Source: Bradyrhizobium retamae (lineage in GTDB: Bacteria; Pseudomonadota; Alphaproteobacteria; Rhizobiales; Xanthobacteraceae). From it: a stretch of 64,000 bases of DNA. The notes beneath the pieces are model-generated. The model did no database searches, had not been told where the DNA came from, and was given only the letters and a program-made list of their open reading frames with translations. The position numbers and the translations under genes were made by a program. The DNA lies in NCBI RefSeq assembly GCF_001440415.1, contig NZ_LLYA01000161.1:1-64000 (forward strand), read 5' to 3'. Positions 43,993 through 52,993 of this stretch are shown here, in pieces (position 1 is the stretch's first letter; every line of letters starts with the position of its first letter).

Positions 43993-45225
43993 CTATCCGC
44001 CCTGCCTCAACCGCGCCAGCACCTTCAGTCCACCGTAGCCATCCGCCGGCAGCAGGCCCATCTTGGTCTGATAATCCTTCACCGCCTTCATGGTGTCGTT
44101 GCCGACGCGGCCGTCGGTGCCGCCGGTATCGAAACCGGCCTTTGTCAATCGCGTCTGCAGTTCCTGTACTTCGGGAAGCGTCAGCGCGCGTTCGGAGCCG
44201 GGGAAGGGCTGGATGAACGGCGGCGCACCGAGAATGCGATCGCCGAGATGGCAGATCGCGAGCGCGTAGTTCATCGAGGGGTTGTAGCTCTTCACCGAAT
44301 AAAAATTCGGACCCAGCAGGAACGAAGGTCCGCCGGCGACGGGCACCCACATCTGCGCCGACGCGTTCGGTTGCGGGAACGGCTTGCCGTCGGCGCGCGT
44401 AACGCCGGCGCTAGCCCATGCCGCGTAGGTACGGCTGCCGCTCGAAGCCCCACCGGATGCGCGCACCTCATAGCCCCAATGCTCGCCGCGGTGATATTTG
44501 CCGCGGTTGAGCAGATAGCGCGCGCTGGAGCCGAGCGCATCGTCGGGCTTGCCGAACGGCGAGACGCGGCCGTCCTTATCGTAGTCCATGCCGACATTGA
44601 GCCAGACTTCCGGCATCCACTGCGTGTGCCCCATCGCGCCGGCCCAGGATCCCCGCATTTCCTCCGGCGTGCCCCAGCCGCGATCGACGATCTTGAGCGC
44701 GTTGATCAGCTCGGTCTCCCAATAGGAGCGGCGACGCGGCTCATTCCAGGCCAGCGCTGCGAGCGCCGGAAAGATTGGGCGCATATGGTTCTGCTGCACC
44801 AAAGGATCGCCATAGGCCGACTCGACTCCCCACAGTGCGAGCAGCGTGCCGCGCTCGACGCCAAAATCCTGCTCGATCCGCGCGAACAGCGGCTCGTGCT
44901 TTTTCAATGCTTCGCGGCCGTTGATGATGCGCCAGTCCGAGACGCGGCGATTGATGTATTGCCAGATCTGCTCATGGAATTCCGGCTGCTTCTGCATCTG
45001 CCGGAACACGGTCATGTCAGGCTCGATCCGCCCCATCACCCGTGTCCAGGTCGCGTCCGAAATGCCTTTTGCCAGGGCACGAGCGCGAAAATTATCGCGC
45101 CACTGGTCGAAGCCGGCCGGCGCGGCAAATGCAGGAAGGCCGGTCGCGAGCAAGGCGCCGGCGCCGAGGCTGCCTCGCAGCAGGGCGCGGCGGGTCGGCG
45201 CAGTCTTGGAATCAGGCTGTTTCAT
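43993..45225 (-). CDS. Lytic murein transglycosylase (MltB-like) with peptidoglycan-binding domain
   Basis: A 410-aa periplasmic enzyme that cleaves the MurNAc-GlcNAc bond forming 1,6-anhydro ends. The N-terminus APTRRALLRGSLGAGALLA is a twin-arginine-type signal. The SLT_2 domain has catalytic Glu135 in LWGVESAYGDP and GAMGHTQWMPEVWL; the last about 60 residues form a PG_binding_1 domain (LTLPEVQELQTRLTKAGFDTGGTDGRVGNDT). It complements the anmK recycling kinase elsewhere in this window. Confidence 0.93.
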   Translation of the reverse strand: MKQPDSKTAPTRRALLRGSLGAGALLATGLPAFAAPAGFDQWRDNFRARALAKGISDATWTRVMGRIEPDMTVFRQMQKQPEFHEQIWQYINRRVSDWRIINGREALKKHEPLFARIEQDFGVERGTLLALWGVESAYGDPLVQQNHMRPIFPALAALAWNEPRRRSYWETELINALKIVDRGWGTPEEMRGSWAGAMGHTQWMPEVWLNVGMDYDKDGRVSPFGKPDDALGSSARYLLNRGKYHRGEHWGYEVRASGGASSGSRTYAAWASAGVTRADGKPFPQPNASAQMWVPVAGGPSFLLGPNFYSVKSYNPSMNYALAICHLGDRILGAPPFIQPFPGSERALTLPEVQELQTRLTKAGFDTGGTDGRVGNDTMKAVKDYQTKMGLLPADGYGGLKVLARLRQGG

Positions 45226-45390
45226 GCACTCAGTCTAGCGGCGTTGCGTGCCTGCGCCAAAAGCTATGACGCCGCGGGAACCGGCTTTTTCGGGAGAATC
45301 CGCGGCAAATTTGCCGGTGCGGTTAGCCATGGACGGGGTGCGGGGGTCTCTTATAATCAAGCAGAGTACTGACAACAGAAGGCAGGAAGA

Positions 45391-45855
45391 ATGTCGCACG
45401 CCCGCAAGGAATACAGAGACTTCATGTCGCTGACGCCGGACGCCTACGAGGCGGTGCTGGCGCTCAGTCAGGTCGCGGGCAAGGCGGGCATGGACAAGCA
45501 ACTGCTCGAGTTGGTCAAGCTGCGTGCCTCGCAGATCAACGGCTGTGCCTTTTGCGTGCAGTATCATATCCTGGAGGGCGAGAAGCTCGGCGTGCCCACC
45601 GACAAACTCAATCTCGTGGTGGTCTGGCGCGAGGCGCCGCAGTTTTCCGCGCGCGAGCGTGCCGCGCTGGCTTGGACGGAAGCGCTGACGTTGCTCGCAG
45701 ACGGCGTCAGTGACGATATCTATGCGCAGGCGAGCGCGGAATTCTCCGAGAAGGAGCTCGCCTATCTCACCTCCGCCGTCGCCTCGATCAATGTCTGGAA
45801 CAGATTCGGCGCGGCGTTTCGCTGGACGCCGCCGGCGCGGAAGAAGGTCGCCTGA
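45391..45855 (+). CDS. AhpD-like carboxymuconolactone decarboxylase family protein
   Basis: A 154-aa alkylhydroperoxidase D-like protein. The redox centre is Cys52-x-x-Cys55 with His59 (NGCAFCVQYH), preceded by LVKLRASQIN as in AhpD-type disulfide reductases. ATG at 45391 follows GCAGGAAG. A TATAAT lies at 45352-45357, about 33 bp above the start, a possible -10 without a clear -35. A role in peroxide or thiol stress is likely. Confidence 0.9.
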   Translation: MSHARKEYRDFMSLTPDAYEAVLALSQVAGKAGMDKQLLELVKLRASQINGCAFCVQYHILEGEKLGVPTDKLNLVVVWREAPQFSARERAALAWTEALTLLADGVSDDIYAQASAEFSEKELAYLTSAVASINVWNRFGAAFRWTPPARKKVA

Positions 45856-45984
45856 GCGTCAAGGGCGCTAGATACCGTTTTGGGCGAGCGGATCGCGTCC
45901 GAACCGGCCGCCAGCGGTTAATGCCCACGGAATCCATTGCGGAGATTTGAACGGTTCCGCGGCTGGAAGCGAACCGCTTTGCGA

Positions 45985-47589
45985 TTAGTTGGCGCGGCCT
46001 TCCGCTTGTCGCGCGACGTGACGCAGTACATCCTTCGGCAAGGCATGCGCGACGGCGCCCGGCGGCTCGGTCCCGATTTCGTGGCCGCGGCCGCGAATCA
46101 GCCGTTCGTAGGAGGCGATCAGGGTGGTGTAGGGGTTGACCCAGATCCAGCCGTCACGCGTGAACACCTGCACGTCGAAGTGGAGGTGGTATGACGTGCC
46201 GTTCGGGAAATCGAGATAGTTGGAGACCACGCCGATCTTCTCGCCCTCGGCGACCCGACGCCCGTTGAGGATGCCGTCCGCATCCATGGCTGACGGGTTC
46301 ATGTGCATGTAACGGAAACGGATGTGCTCGTTGCCTGTATTGATCTGCAGCGTTGCCGCCTGTTGCTTTAGCGACCGGATGACGACGCCGTCGCGGACGG
46401 CGACGACCGCCTGCTTCCTCGGATGGCAGGCGTTGTCGGCGCTGCTGTTCGGCGGGCAGGGCGCGGGGCGGATGTCCTGGCCCTGGTGACCGAAGCCGGC
46501 TGCACATTGGCCGACCTGGAAGCTGCGGGCTTCGCAAAAATTGTCCCGCCACGGATAGACGCCTTGATAGGTGCGTTGGCGTTCGCCGGATTTGCGCCTG
46601 GCGAACTGCTGCGAGCTGACCCGGGCCGGAGCTTTCTCCAGCGGAAAGCGGATCTGCGAATAGGCGACGAGGTCGGCGCGGCCGCCGCGCCTGCGCGCGC
46701 CGCTGTTGGCAATGATGTCACCGCTCGGACGATAGCTGAAGTCGGGCGAAAGGGTGGCCGGCCGTTCGGCAACCTCAGAGGGCACGTCGAAGCGCGGTCG
46801 CCCCGGCTGGCCTCCGGCGATGCGCAGCGCCTTCAGAAAGCGCTCGGCAATCGGGTAAGCCTCGCGGCAGGCCAGCCGCCGTGACCGCGGCGCCGAATCG
46901 AGGCATTGGATCGACACCACATAGGGCACGCCGAAACGGGTGAAGGCGTAGCGCACATAACCTTCGCGAATGAAACGGCGCATGTCCGGAAATTGCGACG
47001 CCAGCGCCCTGACCGGCTCGCCACGGCCGCTGAGCGGATCGGCGAGATCGTAGACCAGGACCGAGCCCGTAATCTGCACCTCGACCGGCCGGGCGAAAGT
47101 TCGAGACGGCAGGCCGTCACCGGCGCCGGGGTCCAACGAAAACACCGCGTCGTAGCCGGAGGGGCCGGCGTAAAACAAGTCGACGGGGCGGAAGCCGGCC
47201 TGGTGGCGTGACACCGACGGATGGTGCGTACCACCGGCTTCGGCCTCGAGATAGGCCGCGGTATCAAAGGGCAACAGCACCGGCACCGGACTGCGGCCGA
47301 TCCCGGCGAATATCGCCGAATTGATCGCGTTCAACTGCACCAGCGCGGGCGCAGAGCGCGGATCCCATGCCGGCACCCGCCGCTGGCCTGCGAAGGCAAA
47401 GCGCTGCGGGATCGCCGGCTGTGAACTGATCTCGCTGCGAAGCTGATCCAGAACGGCGCGCCATTCGACGCGAACGGCCGACATCGACGGCGTTCTGAAC
47501 TCATTGGCGGAAACGATTGATATCCCGGCGGGAAGCAAACAAAAGGCTGCCAGCCAACGCGAGAGCAAGCGGACAGCCTTCGTACCCAA
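45985..47589 (-). CDS. M23 (LytM-type) metallopeptidase family protein
   Basis: A 534-aa exported protein. The first about 28 residues form a signal peptide (RLLSRWLAAFCLLPAGISIVSA). The middle is unassigned. The C-terminal region about 380-500 is a LytM/M23 fold: GFGHQGQDI for the first metal ligands, RYMHMN and the YHLHFDVQVF catalytic His motif. A peptidoglycan or adaptor role is expected. The start is a TTG at 47589 with GGGGGG 8 nt upstream. Confidence 0.85.
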   Translation of the reverse strand: MGTKAVRLLSRWLAAFCLLPAGISIVSANEFRTPSMSAVRVEWRAVLDQLRSEISSQPAIPQRFAFAGQRRVPAWDPRSAPALVQLNAINSAIFAGIGRSPVPVLLPFDTAAYLEAEAGGTHHPSVSRHQAGFRPVDLFYAGPSGYDAVFSLDPGAGDGLPSRTFARPVEVQITGSVLVYDLADPLSGRGEPVRALASQFPDMRRFIREGYVRYAFTRFGVPYVVSIQCLDSAPRSRRLACREAYPIAERFLKALRIAGGQPGRPRFDVPSEVAERPATLSPDFSYRPSGDIIANSGARRRGGRADLVAYSQIRFPLEKAPARVSSQQFARRKSGERQRTYQGVYPWRDNFCEARSFQVGQCAAGFGHQGQDIRPAPCPPNSSADNACHPRKQAVVAVRDGVVIRSLKQQAATLQINTGNEHIRFRYMHMNPSAMDADGILNGRRVAEGEKIGVVSNYLDFPNGTSYHLHFDVQVFTRDGWIWVNPYTTLIASYERLIRGRGHEIGTEPPGAVAHALPKDVLRHVARQAEGRAN

Positions 47590-47626
47590 TGCATCGCCCC
47601 CCGGCGTATGCTCCTATGGCGCGGTC

Positions 47627-48193
47627 TTAATCCTTTGCGCGTTCGACGTAGGAGCCGTCCTCGGTCATGACCACGATCCGTGTTCCCGTTCCAATGTGCG
47701 GCGGCACCGAGGTCCGCACGCCGTTGGAGAGGATAGCAGGCTTGTAGGAGGAAGACGCGGTCTGACCCTTGGTGACCGGCTCGGTCTCCACAACTTCCAG
47801 GGTTGCGCGCTGCGGCAACTGGATGGCGACCGGATTCAGGTCGTGCATCGATAGCTTCACCGTCATGTTTTCCTGCAGGTAAGGCGCGGACGAACCCACG
47901 ATCTCCTTCGAGACCTGGACCTGGTCATAGGTCTCGGCATTCATAAAGTGGAAGCCGTCGGCATCCTCGTAGAGGTAGTTGAAATTGCGGTCCTCGACGG
48001 TGGCCTTTTCGACCTGGTCAGTGGTCTTGTAGCGTTCCGACACCTTCACGCCGTCGCCAATGCGGCGCATTTCGATCTGGCTGACCGGGGTTCCCTTGCC
48101 GGGATGGATGTTCTCGGCCGACAGCACGACATAGAGCTTGCCGTCTTGCTCGATGACGTTGCCCTTGCGAATAGAACTGGCGATGACTTTCAA
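47627..48193 (-). CDS. efp: Elongation factor P
   Basis: EF-P relieves ribosome stalling at polyproline. The acceptor lysine is Lys33 in HPGKGTP; the KOW/OB domains follow, ending GTRIVVMTEDGSYVERAKD. I take a TTG at 48193 as the start because it gives the standard VIASSIRKGN N-terminus and the usual 188 aa; an in-frame ATG at 48235 would add 14 residues (MSGSVKGQKFGKTA). Divergent epmA and epmB encode the enzymes that modify this lysine. Confidence 0.93.
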   Translation of the reverse strand: MKVIASSIRKGNVIEQDGKLYVVLSAENIHPGKGTPVSQIEMRRIGDGVKVSERYKTTDQVEKATVEDRNFNYLYEDADGFHFMNAETYDQVQVSKEIVGSSAPYLQENMTVKLSMHDLNPVAIQLPQRATLEVVETEPVTKGQTASSSYKPAILSNGVRTSVPPHIGTGTRIVVMTEDGSYVERAKD

Positions 48194-48646
48194 AGCTGTT
48201 TTCCCGAATTTCTGGCCTTTGACCGAACCGGACATTTGTGTCCGCAGGGCCAATCAGGCGGTTTCGGGCTGCAACATACTGATTTTGCCCGTCGATGCCA
48301 GCGTTTTACGGCCGTCCCGGCGAGCTGCTTGAAGCTGCAAATAGCCGGATTTCGTCGTGTTATAATGACGCGTGCGGCAAGCAATTGAACGATGGGTCGA
48401 CCGTTGCTGATGGGCTTGAAAGCAATGGTTTAAGCGGTTCGCGAAGATCCGCAGCTTCAGCGGGATGCGGCGACATCGATCGGGCGAATGGACAAGGAGA
48501 GCGTCTTTCGACATGAAATGACGAAGCTGGAGCTGGATCTTGCCGCTTCCTCCGGCTCGCCATGTCGAACGCAAAGAAAGTCGAATAATATCAATGATAT
48601 CTGCCGTTTTCCTGAGCGCCTTGATTGGCTCCGCGGAGGATGCTCG
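48194..48646. promoter_or_regulatory. Divergent promoter region efp / epmA
   Basis: About 450 bp. A TATAAT at 48361-48366 is a good -10 candidate reading towards epmA, though no strong -35 is seen at 17 bp. An in-frame extension of the epmA frame back to an ATG at 48488 lacks family similarity. The efp leader and any alternative ATG lie at the left edge. Confidence 0.4.
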
Positions 48647-49720
48647 GTGGATTCGGAACCGCCTGTGATGGCTGACATCGACCAGGTCTCGCCTTGGTGG
48701 TCGCCCACGCGGCATGCCGATCGAAAGCCGTTCCTGATGGCGCGTGCCGCGATCACGAGGGCAGTGCGAGGCTGGTTCGACGAGCAGGGTTTTACCGAGG
48801 TGGAAACCGGCATCCTGCAGGTCTCGCCGGGCAACGAGACGCATCTGCATGCCCCACGCACTGAAATCATCAGCCACGATGGCACCCGCGCGACGCGCTA
48901 TTTGCGAACGTCGCCGGAATTTGCCGCCAAGAAACTGCTCGCCGCCGGTGAAGCCAAAATCTTCGAATTGGCGCGCGTGTTCCGCGACCGTGAGCGCGGC
49001 GATCTGCATCTGCCCGAATTCACGATGCTGGAGTGGTATCGTGCCGACGCAGGCTATGATGCCGTTATGGCCGACACCATCGCCGTGATCGCACATGCGG
49101 CGCAGGCGACCGGGACGGGGCAGTTTTCGTTCCGGGGCAGAACGGCCGATCCCTTCGCCGAGCCGGAACTGCTGACGGTGGCATCCGCGTTCGACCGCTT
49201 TGCCGGGATCGATCTGTTGGCCACAATCACTGATGGCGAGGGCGAACGCGCGTCGCTTGCGGCGGCAGCAAGGCCGCGGGTGCGGATCACTGATGACGAC
49301 ACCTGGTCGGATATTTTCAGCAAAGTGCTGGTCGAGCATGTCGAACCGAATCTGGGGCAGGGGCGTTTGACTATCTTGTTCGAATATCCGGCGCCGGAAG
49401 CAGCCCTCGCTCGGGCGAAAGCGTCCGATCCGCGCGTCGCCGAACGTTTTGAGGTCTATGCTTGCGGCGTCGAACTCGCCAACGGATTTGGCGAATTGAC
49501 CGATGCCGGCGAGCAGCGCCGCCGTTTCGCCGCTGATATGGACGAGAAGGAGCGGCGCTACGGCGAGCGCTATCCGCTGGATGAGGATTTTCTCGCAGCG
49601 GTCGCCGCGATGCCGCCGTCGAGCGGCGTCGCGCTCGGTTTCGATCGGCTGGTGATGCTGGCAAGCGGCGCGCTGCGGGTGGACCAGGTGGTGTGGACGC
49701 CACCGGCAGGAGAGACATGA
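48647..49720 (+). CDS. epmA: EF-P-(R)-beta-lysine ligase EpmA (GenX/PoxA family)
   Basis: LysRS-like class II ligase that attaches (R)-beta-lysine to EF-P. The 357-aa product lacks the anticodon-binding domain of LysRS and keeps class II motifs (RGWFDEQGFTEVETGIL, motif 2 FELARVFRDRERGDLHLPEFTMLEWY, motif 3 GVALGFDRLVML). The GTG at 48647 was chosen because GGAGGA precedes it by 6 nt; an ATG at 48668 is alternative. It is coupled to epmB by ATGA. Confidence 0.93.
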   Translation: MDSEPPVMADIDQVSPWWSPTRHADRKPFLMARAAITRAVRGWFDEQGFTEVETGILQVSPGNETHLHAPRTEIISHDGTRATRYLRTSPEFAAKKLLAAGEAKIFELARVFRDRERGDLHLPEFTMLEWYRADAGYDAVMADTIAVIAHAAQATGTGQFSFRGRTADPFAEPELLTVASAFDRFAGIDLLATITDGEGERASLAAAARPRVRITDDDTWSDIFSKVLVEHVEPNLGQGRLTILFEYPAPEAALARAKASDPRVAERFEVYACGVELANGFGELTDAGEQRRRFAADMDEKERRYGERYPLDEDFLAAVAAMPPSSGVALGFDRLVMLASGALRVDQVVWTPPAGET

Positions 49721-50808
49721 ACAGGATCGATCCGAAACTTTTGACAACGCTGCGGCAGCCCGCCGATCTCATCGAGAGGGGGTTGGCGAAGACGGCCGAT
49801 CTCGCCGACCTCGAGCGGGTTGCCGCGCGCTACGCCATCGCGGTGACGCCAGATATCGCGAACCTGATCGACACGGAAAATCCTGACGATCCGATCGCGC
49901 GGCAATTCATTCCGAGCGCGCTCGAACTAATGAATGCGCCCGGTGAAAATGCCGATCCGATCGGCGACGACGCGCATTCGCCGGTCACCGGCATCGTCCA
50001 TCGCTATCCGGATCGCGCACTGCTTAAGCTGGTACATGTCTGCGCGGTGTATTGCCGCTTCTGCTTCCGCCGCGAGATGGTCGGGCCTGGCAAGGCAACG
50101 GCGCTGTCCGAGGCCGCCTATCGCGACGCGCTGGACTATATCCGCAAGAACAGTGAAATCTGGGAAGTCATCCTGACCGGCGGCGATCCGCTGATGCTGT
50201 CGCCACGGCGGCTGGCTGAGATCATGACGGATCTCGCCGCCATCGATCACGTCAAGATCGTTCGCATCCACACCCGCGTGCCAGTGGCTGCGCCTGCGCG
50301 CGTCGATGGCGATATGATCAGGGCGTTAAAAGCTGACGGCGCAACGACCTGGATCGCCGTTCACGCCAATCATCCGCGCGAACTGTCGGGCGAGGCCCGC
50401 GCCGCCTGCGCGCGGCTGGCCGACGCCGGCATTCCGCTGGTGAGCCAGACGGTGCTGCTTCGGGGCGTCAATGACGATGTCGCAACGCTGGAATCGCTGA
50501 TGCGGACCTTTGTTGAAAACCGAATCAAGCCCTATTACCTGCATCATGGCGATCTGGCGCCGGGGACCGGACATCTGCGCACTACCATTGCAGAGGGACG
50601 GGAACTGATGCGCAACTTGCGCGGCCGCGTTTCGGGCCTGTGCCAGCCGGATTACGTGCTCGACATTCCCGGCGGCCATGGAAAGACGCCGATTGGACCG
50701 AATTATTTGTCGCATGCAAGTTCCGGGGAATGTGAACTATCCTCTGAAGCGCAGTATCGTATCGTCGACTATTGCGGAGACGTTCACCTCTATCCGCCGA
50801 AGCCGTGA
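49717..50808 (+). CDS. epmB: EF-P lysine 2,3-aminomutase EpmB
   Basis: Radical-SAM, PLP-dependent mutase converting L-alpha-lysine to (R)-beta-lysine for EpmA. In the 363-aa protein the [4Fe-4S] motif CxxxCxxC is Cys109, Cys113 and Cys116 (VCAVYCRFCFRR). GGDPLML and the C-terminal CQPDYVLDIPGGHGKTP belong to the aminomutase family. The ATG at 49717 overlaps the epmA stop. With divergent efp this gives the EpmA/EpmB/EF-P set; the third enzyme EpmC is not seen. Confidence 0.94.
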   Translation: MNRIDPKLLTTLRQPADLIERGLAKTADLADLERVAARYAIAVTPDIANLIDTENPDDPIARQFIPSALELMNAPGENADPIGDDAHSPVTGIVHRYPDRALLKLVHVCAVYCRFCFRREMVGPGKATALSEAAYRDALDYIRKNSEIWEVILTGGDPLMLSPRRLAEIMTDLAAIDHVKIVRIHTRVPVAAPARVDGDMIRALKADGATTWIAVHANHPRELSGEARAACARLADAGIPLVSQTVLLRGVNDDVATLESLMRTFVENRIKPYYLHHGDLAPGTGHLRTTIAEGRELMRNLRGRVSGLCQPDYVLDIPGGHGKTPIGPNYLSHASSGECELSSEAQYRIVDYCGDVHLYPPKP

Positions 50809-50815
50809 TCGGGCG

Positions 50816-51029
50816 ATGACGGAGCACGGCGAGGAGAAAACGGGAGCCGCCGGAAGACGAGGGCCATCGCGGAATCGAAAACGCCGTTCTGCTCGGCTTC
50901 TTCGTGCTGCTTGTGGCCGCCGGAATCTGGTTGCTCGGCACCATGGCAGATGTACGAAAGGCACAGGACTGCGCTGCCCAGGGACGGCGAAACTGCGCAA
51001 CGATCGACGTGCCCGAACGGACACGATAA
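50816..51029 (+). pseudogene. Small single-helix membrane protein with apparent frameshift
   Basis: An ATG at 50816 opens MTEHGEEK. A +1 shift within the A4 run (50837-50840) brings in a frame that reads REPPEDEGHRGIENA, then a membrane segment VLLGFFVLLVAAGIWLLG and a polar tail MADVRKAQDCAAQGRRNC ending at TAA 51027. Neither frame alone makes sense: the first is basic and featureless after codon 8, and the second has no start codon before the helix. So a roughly 70-aa membrane protein is probably broken by one inserted base, or the base call is wrong. Confidence 0.6.
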
Positions 51030-51055
51030 AGGAATCTAAAAGGCGGAGAATCGGG

Positions 51056-51307
51056 ATGCAAAGAACAATCTTGTCAGTCGCGCTGATGGTCCTGATCGGC
51101 ATGCCTGCTGCGTTCGCGCAGGGCGGGACGTCGACAATGCCAAAGAATGGCCCGAGTGCCGGAAAGATTCCGGAGGCGCCGATCGGACACCGTCAGCCCC
51201 GCCGCAGCGACGTGCCCGAAAAGAACCAGCCCGACCCGAACGATCCCTTGAGCAAGGAAAACGCCGCGCTCGACCGCAAGATCAAGAGCATCTGTCGCGG
51301 CTGCTAG
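51056..51307 (+). CDS. Small secreted protein of unknown function
   Basis: An 83-aa exported protein: ATG at 51056 after GGCGGAG, signal peptide MQRTILSVALMVLIGMPAAFA with an AFA-Q cleavage site, then a hydrophilic Pro/Lys/Asp-rich mature part ending IKSICRGC. A short conserved-looking block DPLSKENAALDRKIKSI precedes two cysteines. I do not recognise the family. Confidence 0.7.
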   Translation: MQRTILSVALMVLIGMPAAFAQGGTSTMPKNGPSAGKIPEAPIGHRQPRRSDVPEKNQPDPNDPLSKENAALDRKIKSICRGC

Positions 51308-51864
51308 GCTGCTAGGCTGATGAAGCAAGCCTGACTCAATGTGATCCGTCACCCTGAGGCGGCTGTGCGTAGCGCGGCCCTCGAAGGGCGACGGCCACCA
51401 GCCGGGCCATTGATCCTTCAGGGCTCGCTTCGCTCGCTAGTTCACGGACCGGCTCACAGGTCGGAAGTCCGCGAAGATGACTGAACCGGCTATCGCCGGG
51501 AGAAAACCGGCCGTCCGGCTTTTCGCCTCGCCCTTTGGCGAGCTTACCGCCGACGAGGAAAACCGCTTCCAGCCGCGCTGGAGGTAGCGTACCGGCATCG
51601 CTACTGCCGTTCGCCCAGTTGTTCGGCCAATTCCTCGACCATGTTTTGACGTTCGGGCGGACCAGGCTGCGACGCGTCCGGCTTTTAATTTGAGTCGATG
51701 TCAGGCATTCGTATGCGAATGTTGCGCGGCAAATTAAGCGCAAGGTCTCAGGTAAATAACCCAAACAAGCTCGTGCTAAAGTTCAGGCTTGACTTGCCCC
51801 AGATCGCACATGTGGAGCCACTACCCGCACGCCCGGGAGTTTCGTGTGGTGGTCGGCCTCTGTC
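51308..51864. repeat. Repeat-bearing intergenic region without a clear gene
   Basis: About 560 bp. 51341-51440 resembles a palindromic repeat (CGTCACCCTGAGG ... CCTCGAAGGGCGACGG ... CAGGGCTCGCTTCGCTCGC). Two short unexplained frames remain: plus-strand ATG 51477 to TAG 51587 (36 codons, MTEPAIAGRKPAVRLFASPF...) and minus-strand 51601-51684 ending NMVEELAEQLGERQ. Either may be a fragment of a lost gene; neither is supported enough to call. Confidence 0.4.
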
Positions 51865-52056
51865 CTAGCGATGCCGTTGACGTCCCGACCCGGTTTCGTC
51901 ATCTGCAACGCCTATGACCTCGTACTCGAAGACGATGCCTTCTGGATCGTTCACCACGAACCACTCATCGGCGAGGTCCGAGTTTGCAAACACCTTGAGA
52001 TGGTCACGGTCGCCGACCTTTTTCTTTGTATCGACGTAAATCCAGACCGTTTTCAT
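51865..52056 (-). CDS. Small conserved-type protein (MKTVWIYVDT family)
   Basis: A 63-aa soluble protein beginning MKTVWIYVDTKKKVGDRDHLKVF and containing DLADEWFVVNDPEGIVFEYEV. This pattern recurs in rhizobial genomes as an unnamed small protein. Its ATG overlaps the TGA of the upstream decayed gene (ATGA), suggesting the two were a coupled pair. Function unknown. Confidence 0.7.
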   Translation of the reverse strand: MKTVWIYVDTKKKVGDRDHLKVFANSDLADEWFVVNDPEGIVFEYEVIGVADDETGSGRQRHR

Positions 52057-52345
52057 CGATCTCGCGCCAGCTTGCGGCCTCCCCAGTGAGGGTCCTTGCG
52101 AGATAGGTTAAACTCCCGAACGTGGCCCCGGTTCAATGCTTTCATGACACCGACGCGCGAACATCGTCGGGCCGCCGAGTCCGCCAACAGCATTTAGCGC
52201 CTTGATCGCGGCCTGCCATTCCGGGGAGAGTGGCTTTTTCCGGCAACGTTGTGATGTAGCTGGCAGCATCGCACGAGGTGACGAGCTTGCTGCCCCCGGT
52301 AGCGGGCCGGCTCTCACGACCCCAGCCCGATTTGCGTTTAGACAT
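52053..52345 (-). pseudogene. Small conserved protein gene with two frameshifts
   Basis: The minus strand reads in three successive frames as one protein: MSKRKSGWGRES ... SYITTLPEKATL from ATG 52345; PEWQAAIKALNAVGGLGGPTMFAR after a +1 shift in a C4 run (52223-52226); and GVMKALNRGHVREFNLSRK ... KLARDR after a second shift near 52150-52158, ending at TGA 52053. The joined sequence resembles a roughly 95-aa rhizobial protein family (…EWQAAIEAL…GGPTMFARIGVMRALNRHV…). It is therefore a decayed or misassembled gene. Confidence 0.65.
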
Positions 52346-52464
52346 CTCCCTGGCCTGCGAACCATCCAATCGCAGGCGAGGGGAAGGCGCAAGCGAGAAC
52401 GGCCAAGGCCACGGCTATCATCCGTTGATGGGAACGAATCGATCATTGTCGGCTTAGTAGCCAA

Positions 52465-52911
52465 ATGATGAGTGACTTCACGCCCAAGAACCGCATCAAC
52501 AGCGAGCCAGGACAACCGCGCCGCATACTACCGTGGGTTTTACTTATTCTCCTCGCGGTTGCCATTGCTGCAGTGCTTTGGGCCGGCAATCGAATCGGAT
52601 CCGAGTCCCCGCCATCAGCGGCTGTTCACCCCAATGCTGAGCCGTCTCTGGCTGCCGAAATCGCTGACAAGACGGCTAGACATGCTGTGGCCAATCTCCA
52701 GCAAACGATCCAAGAGCTCCAGGCAGCACAGGAACGTGCCGCGGAACAGATCAGCGGTCTACAGCGGCAGATATCGGCTGAGCAGGGCCAACGTAAGTTG
52801 CTTTCGGAACAGTTGGGTGGGCTTTCCGCTCGCGTGGATAGTCTCCAAGGATCGAATGCAGCAGCGCCACCCGGCCCGCCGCCACCTGCCAAGAAAGGGC
52901 GCGGGCAATGA
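52465..52911 (+). CDS. Membrane-anchored coiled-coil protein
   Basis: A 148-aa protein with a cytoplasmic N-terminus, one membrane helix (ILPWVLLILLAVAIAAVLWAG, about 20-40), then a heptad-rich periplasmic region of about 70 residues (AVANLQQTIQELQAAQERAAEQI ...) and a Pro/Lys tail PPGPPPPAKKGRGQ. ATG at 52465 or 52468. Predicted to oligomerise; function unknown. This gene is intact, unlike several neighbours. Confidence 0.7.
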   Translation: MMSDFTPKNRINSEPGQPRRILPWVLLILLAVAIAAVLWAGNRIGSESPPSAAVHPNAEPSLAAEIADKTARHAVANLQQTIQELQAAQERAAEQISGLQRQISAEQGQRKLLSEQLGGLSARVDSLQGSNAAAPPGPPPPAKKGRGQ

Positions 52912-52993
52912 GTGAGGGCTCAGCTTCCCCGCGGCTGCTGGACCTTCGGCAGGTTACGACCGGTCAGGATCGTCATGAAGCTGCGCGGCGTAC

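Noticed and set aside
43891..45372. Long plus-strand frame over the lytic transglycosylase
   Set aside because: Antisense to a gene with signal peptide, catalytic Glu and PG-binding domain.
48193..48253. Longer efp start giving 208 aa
   Set aside because: The extra 20 residues do not match EF-P; the TTG at 48193 restores the family length of 188.
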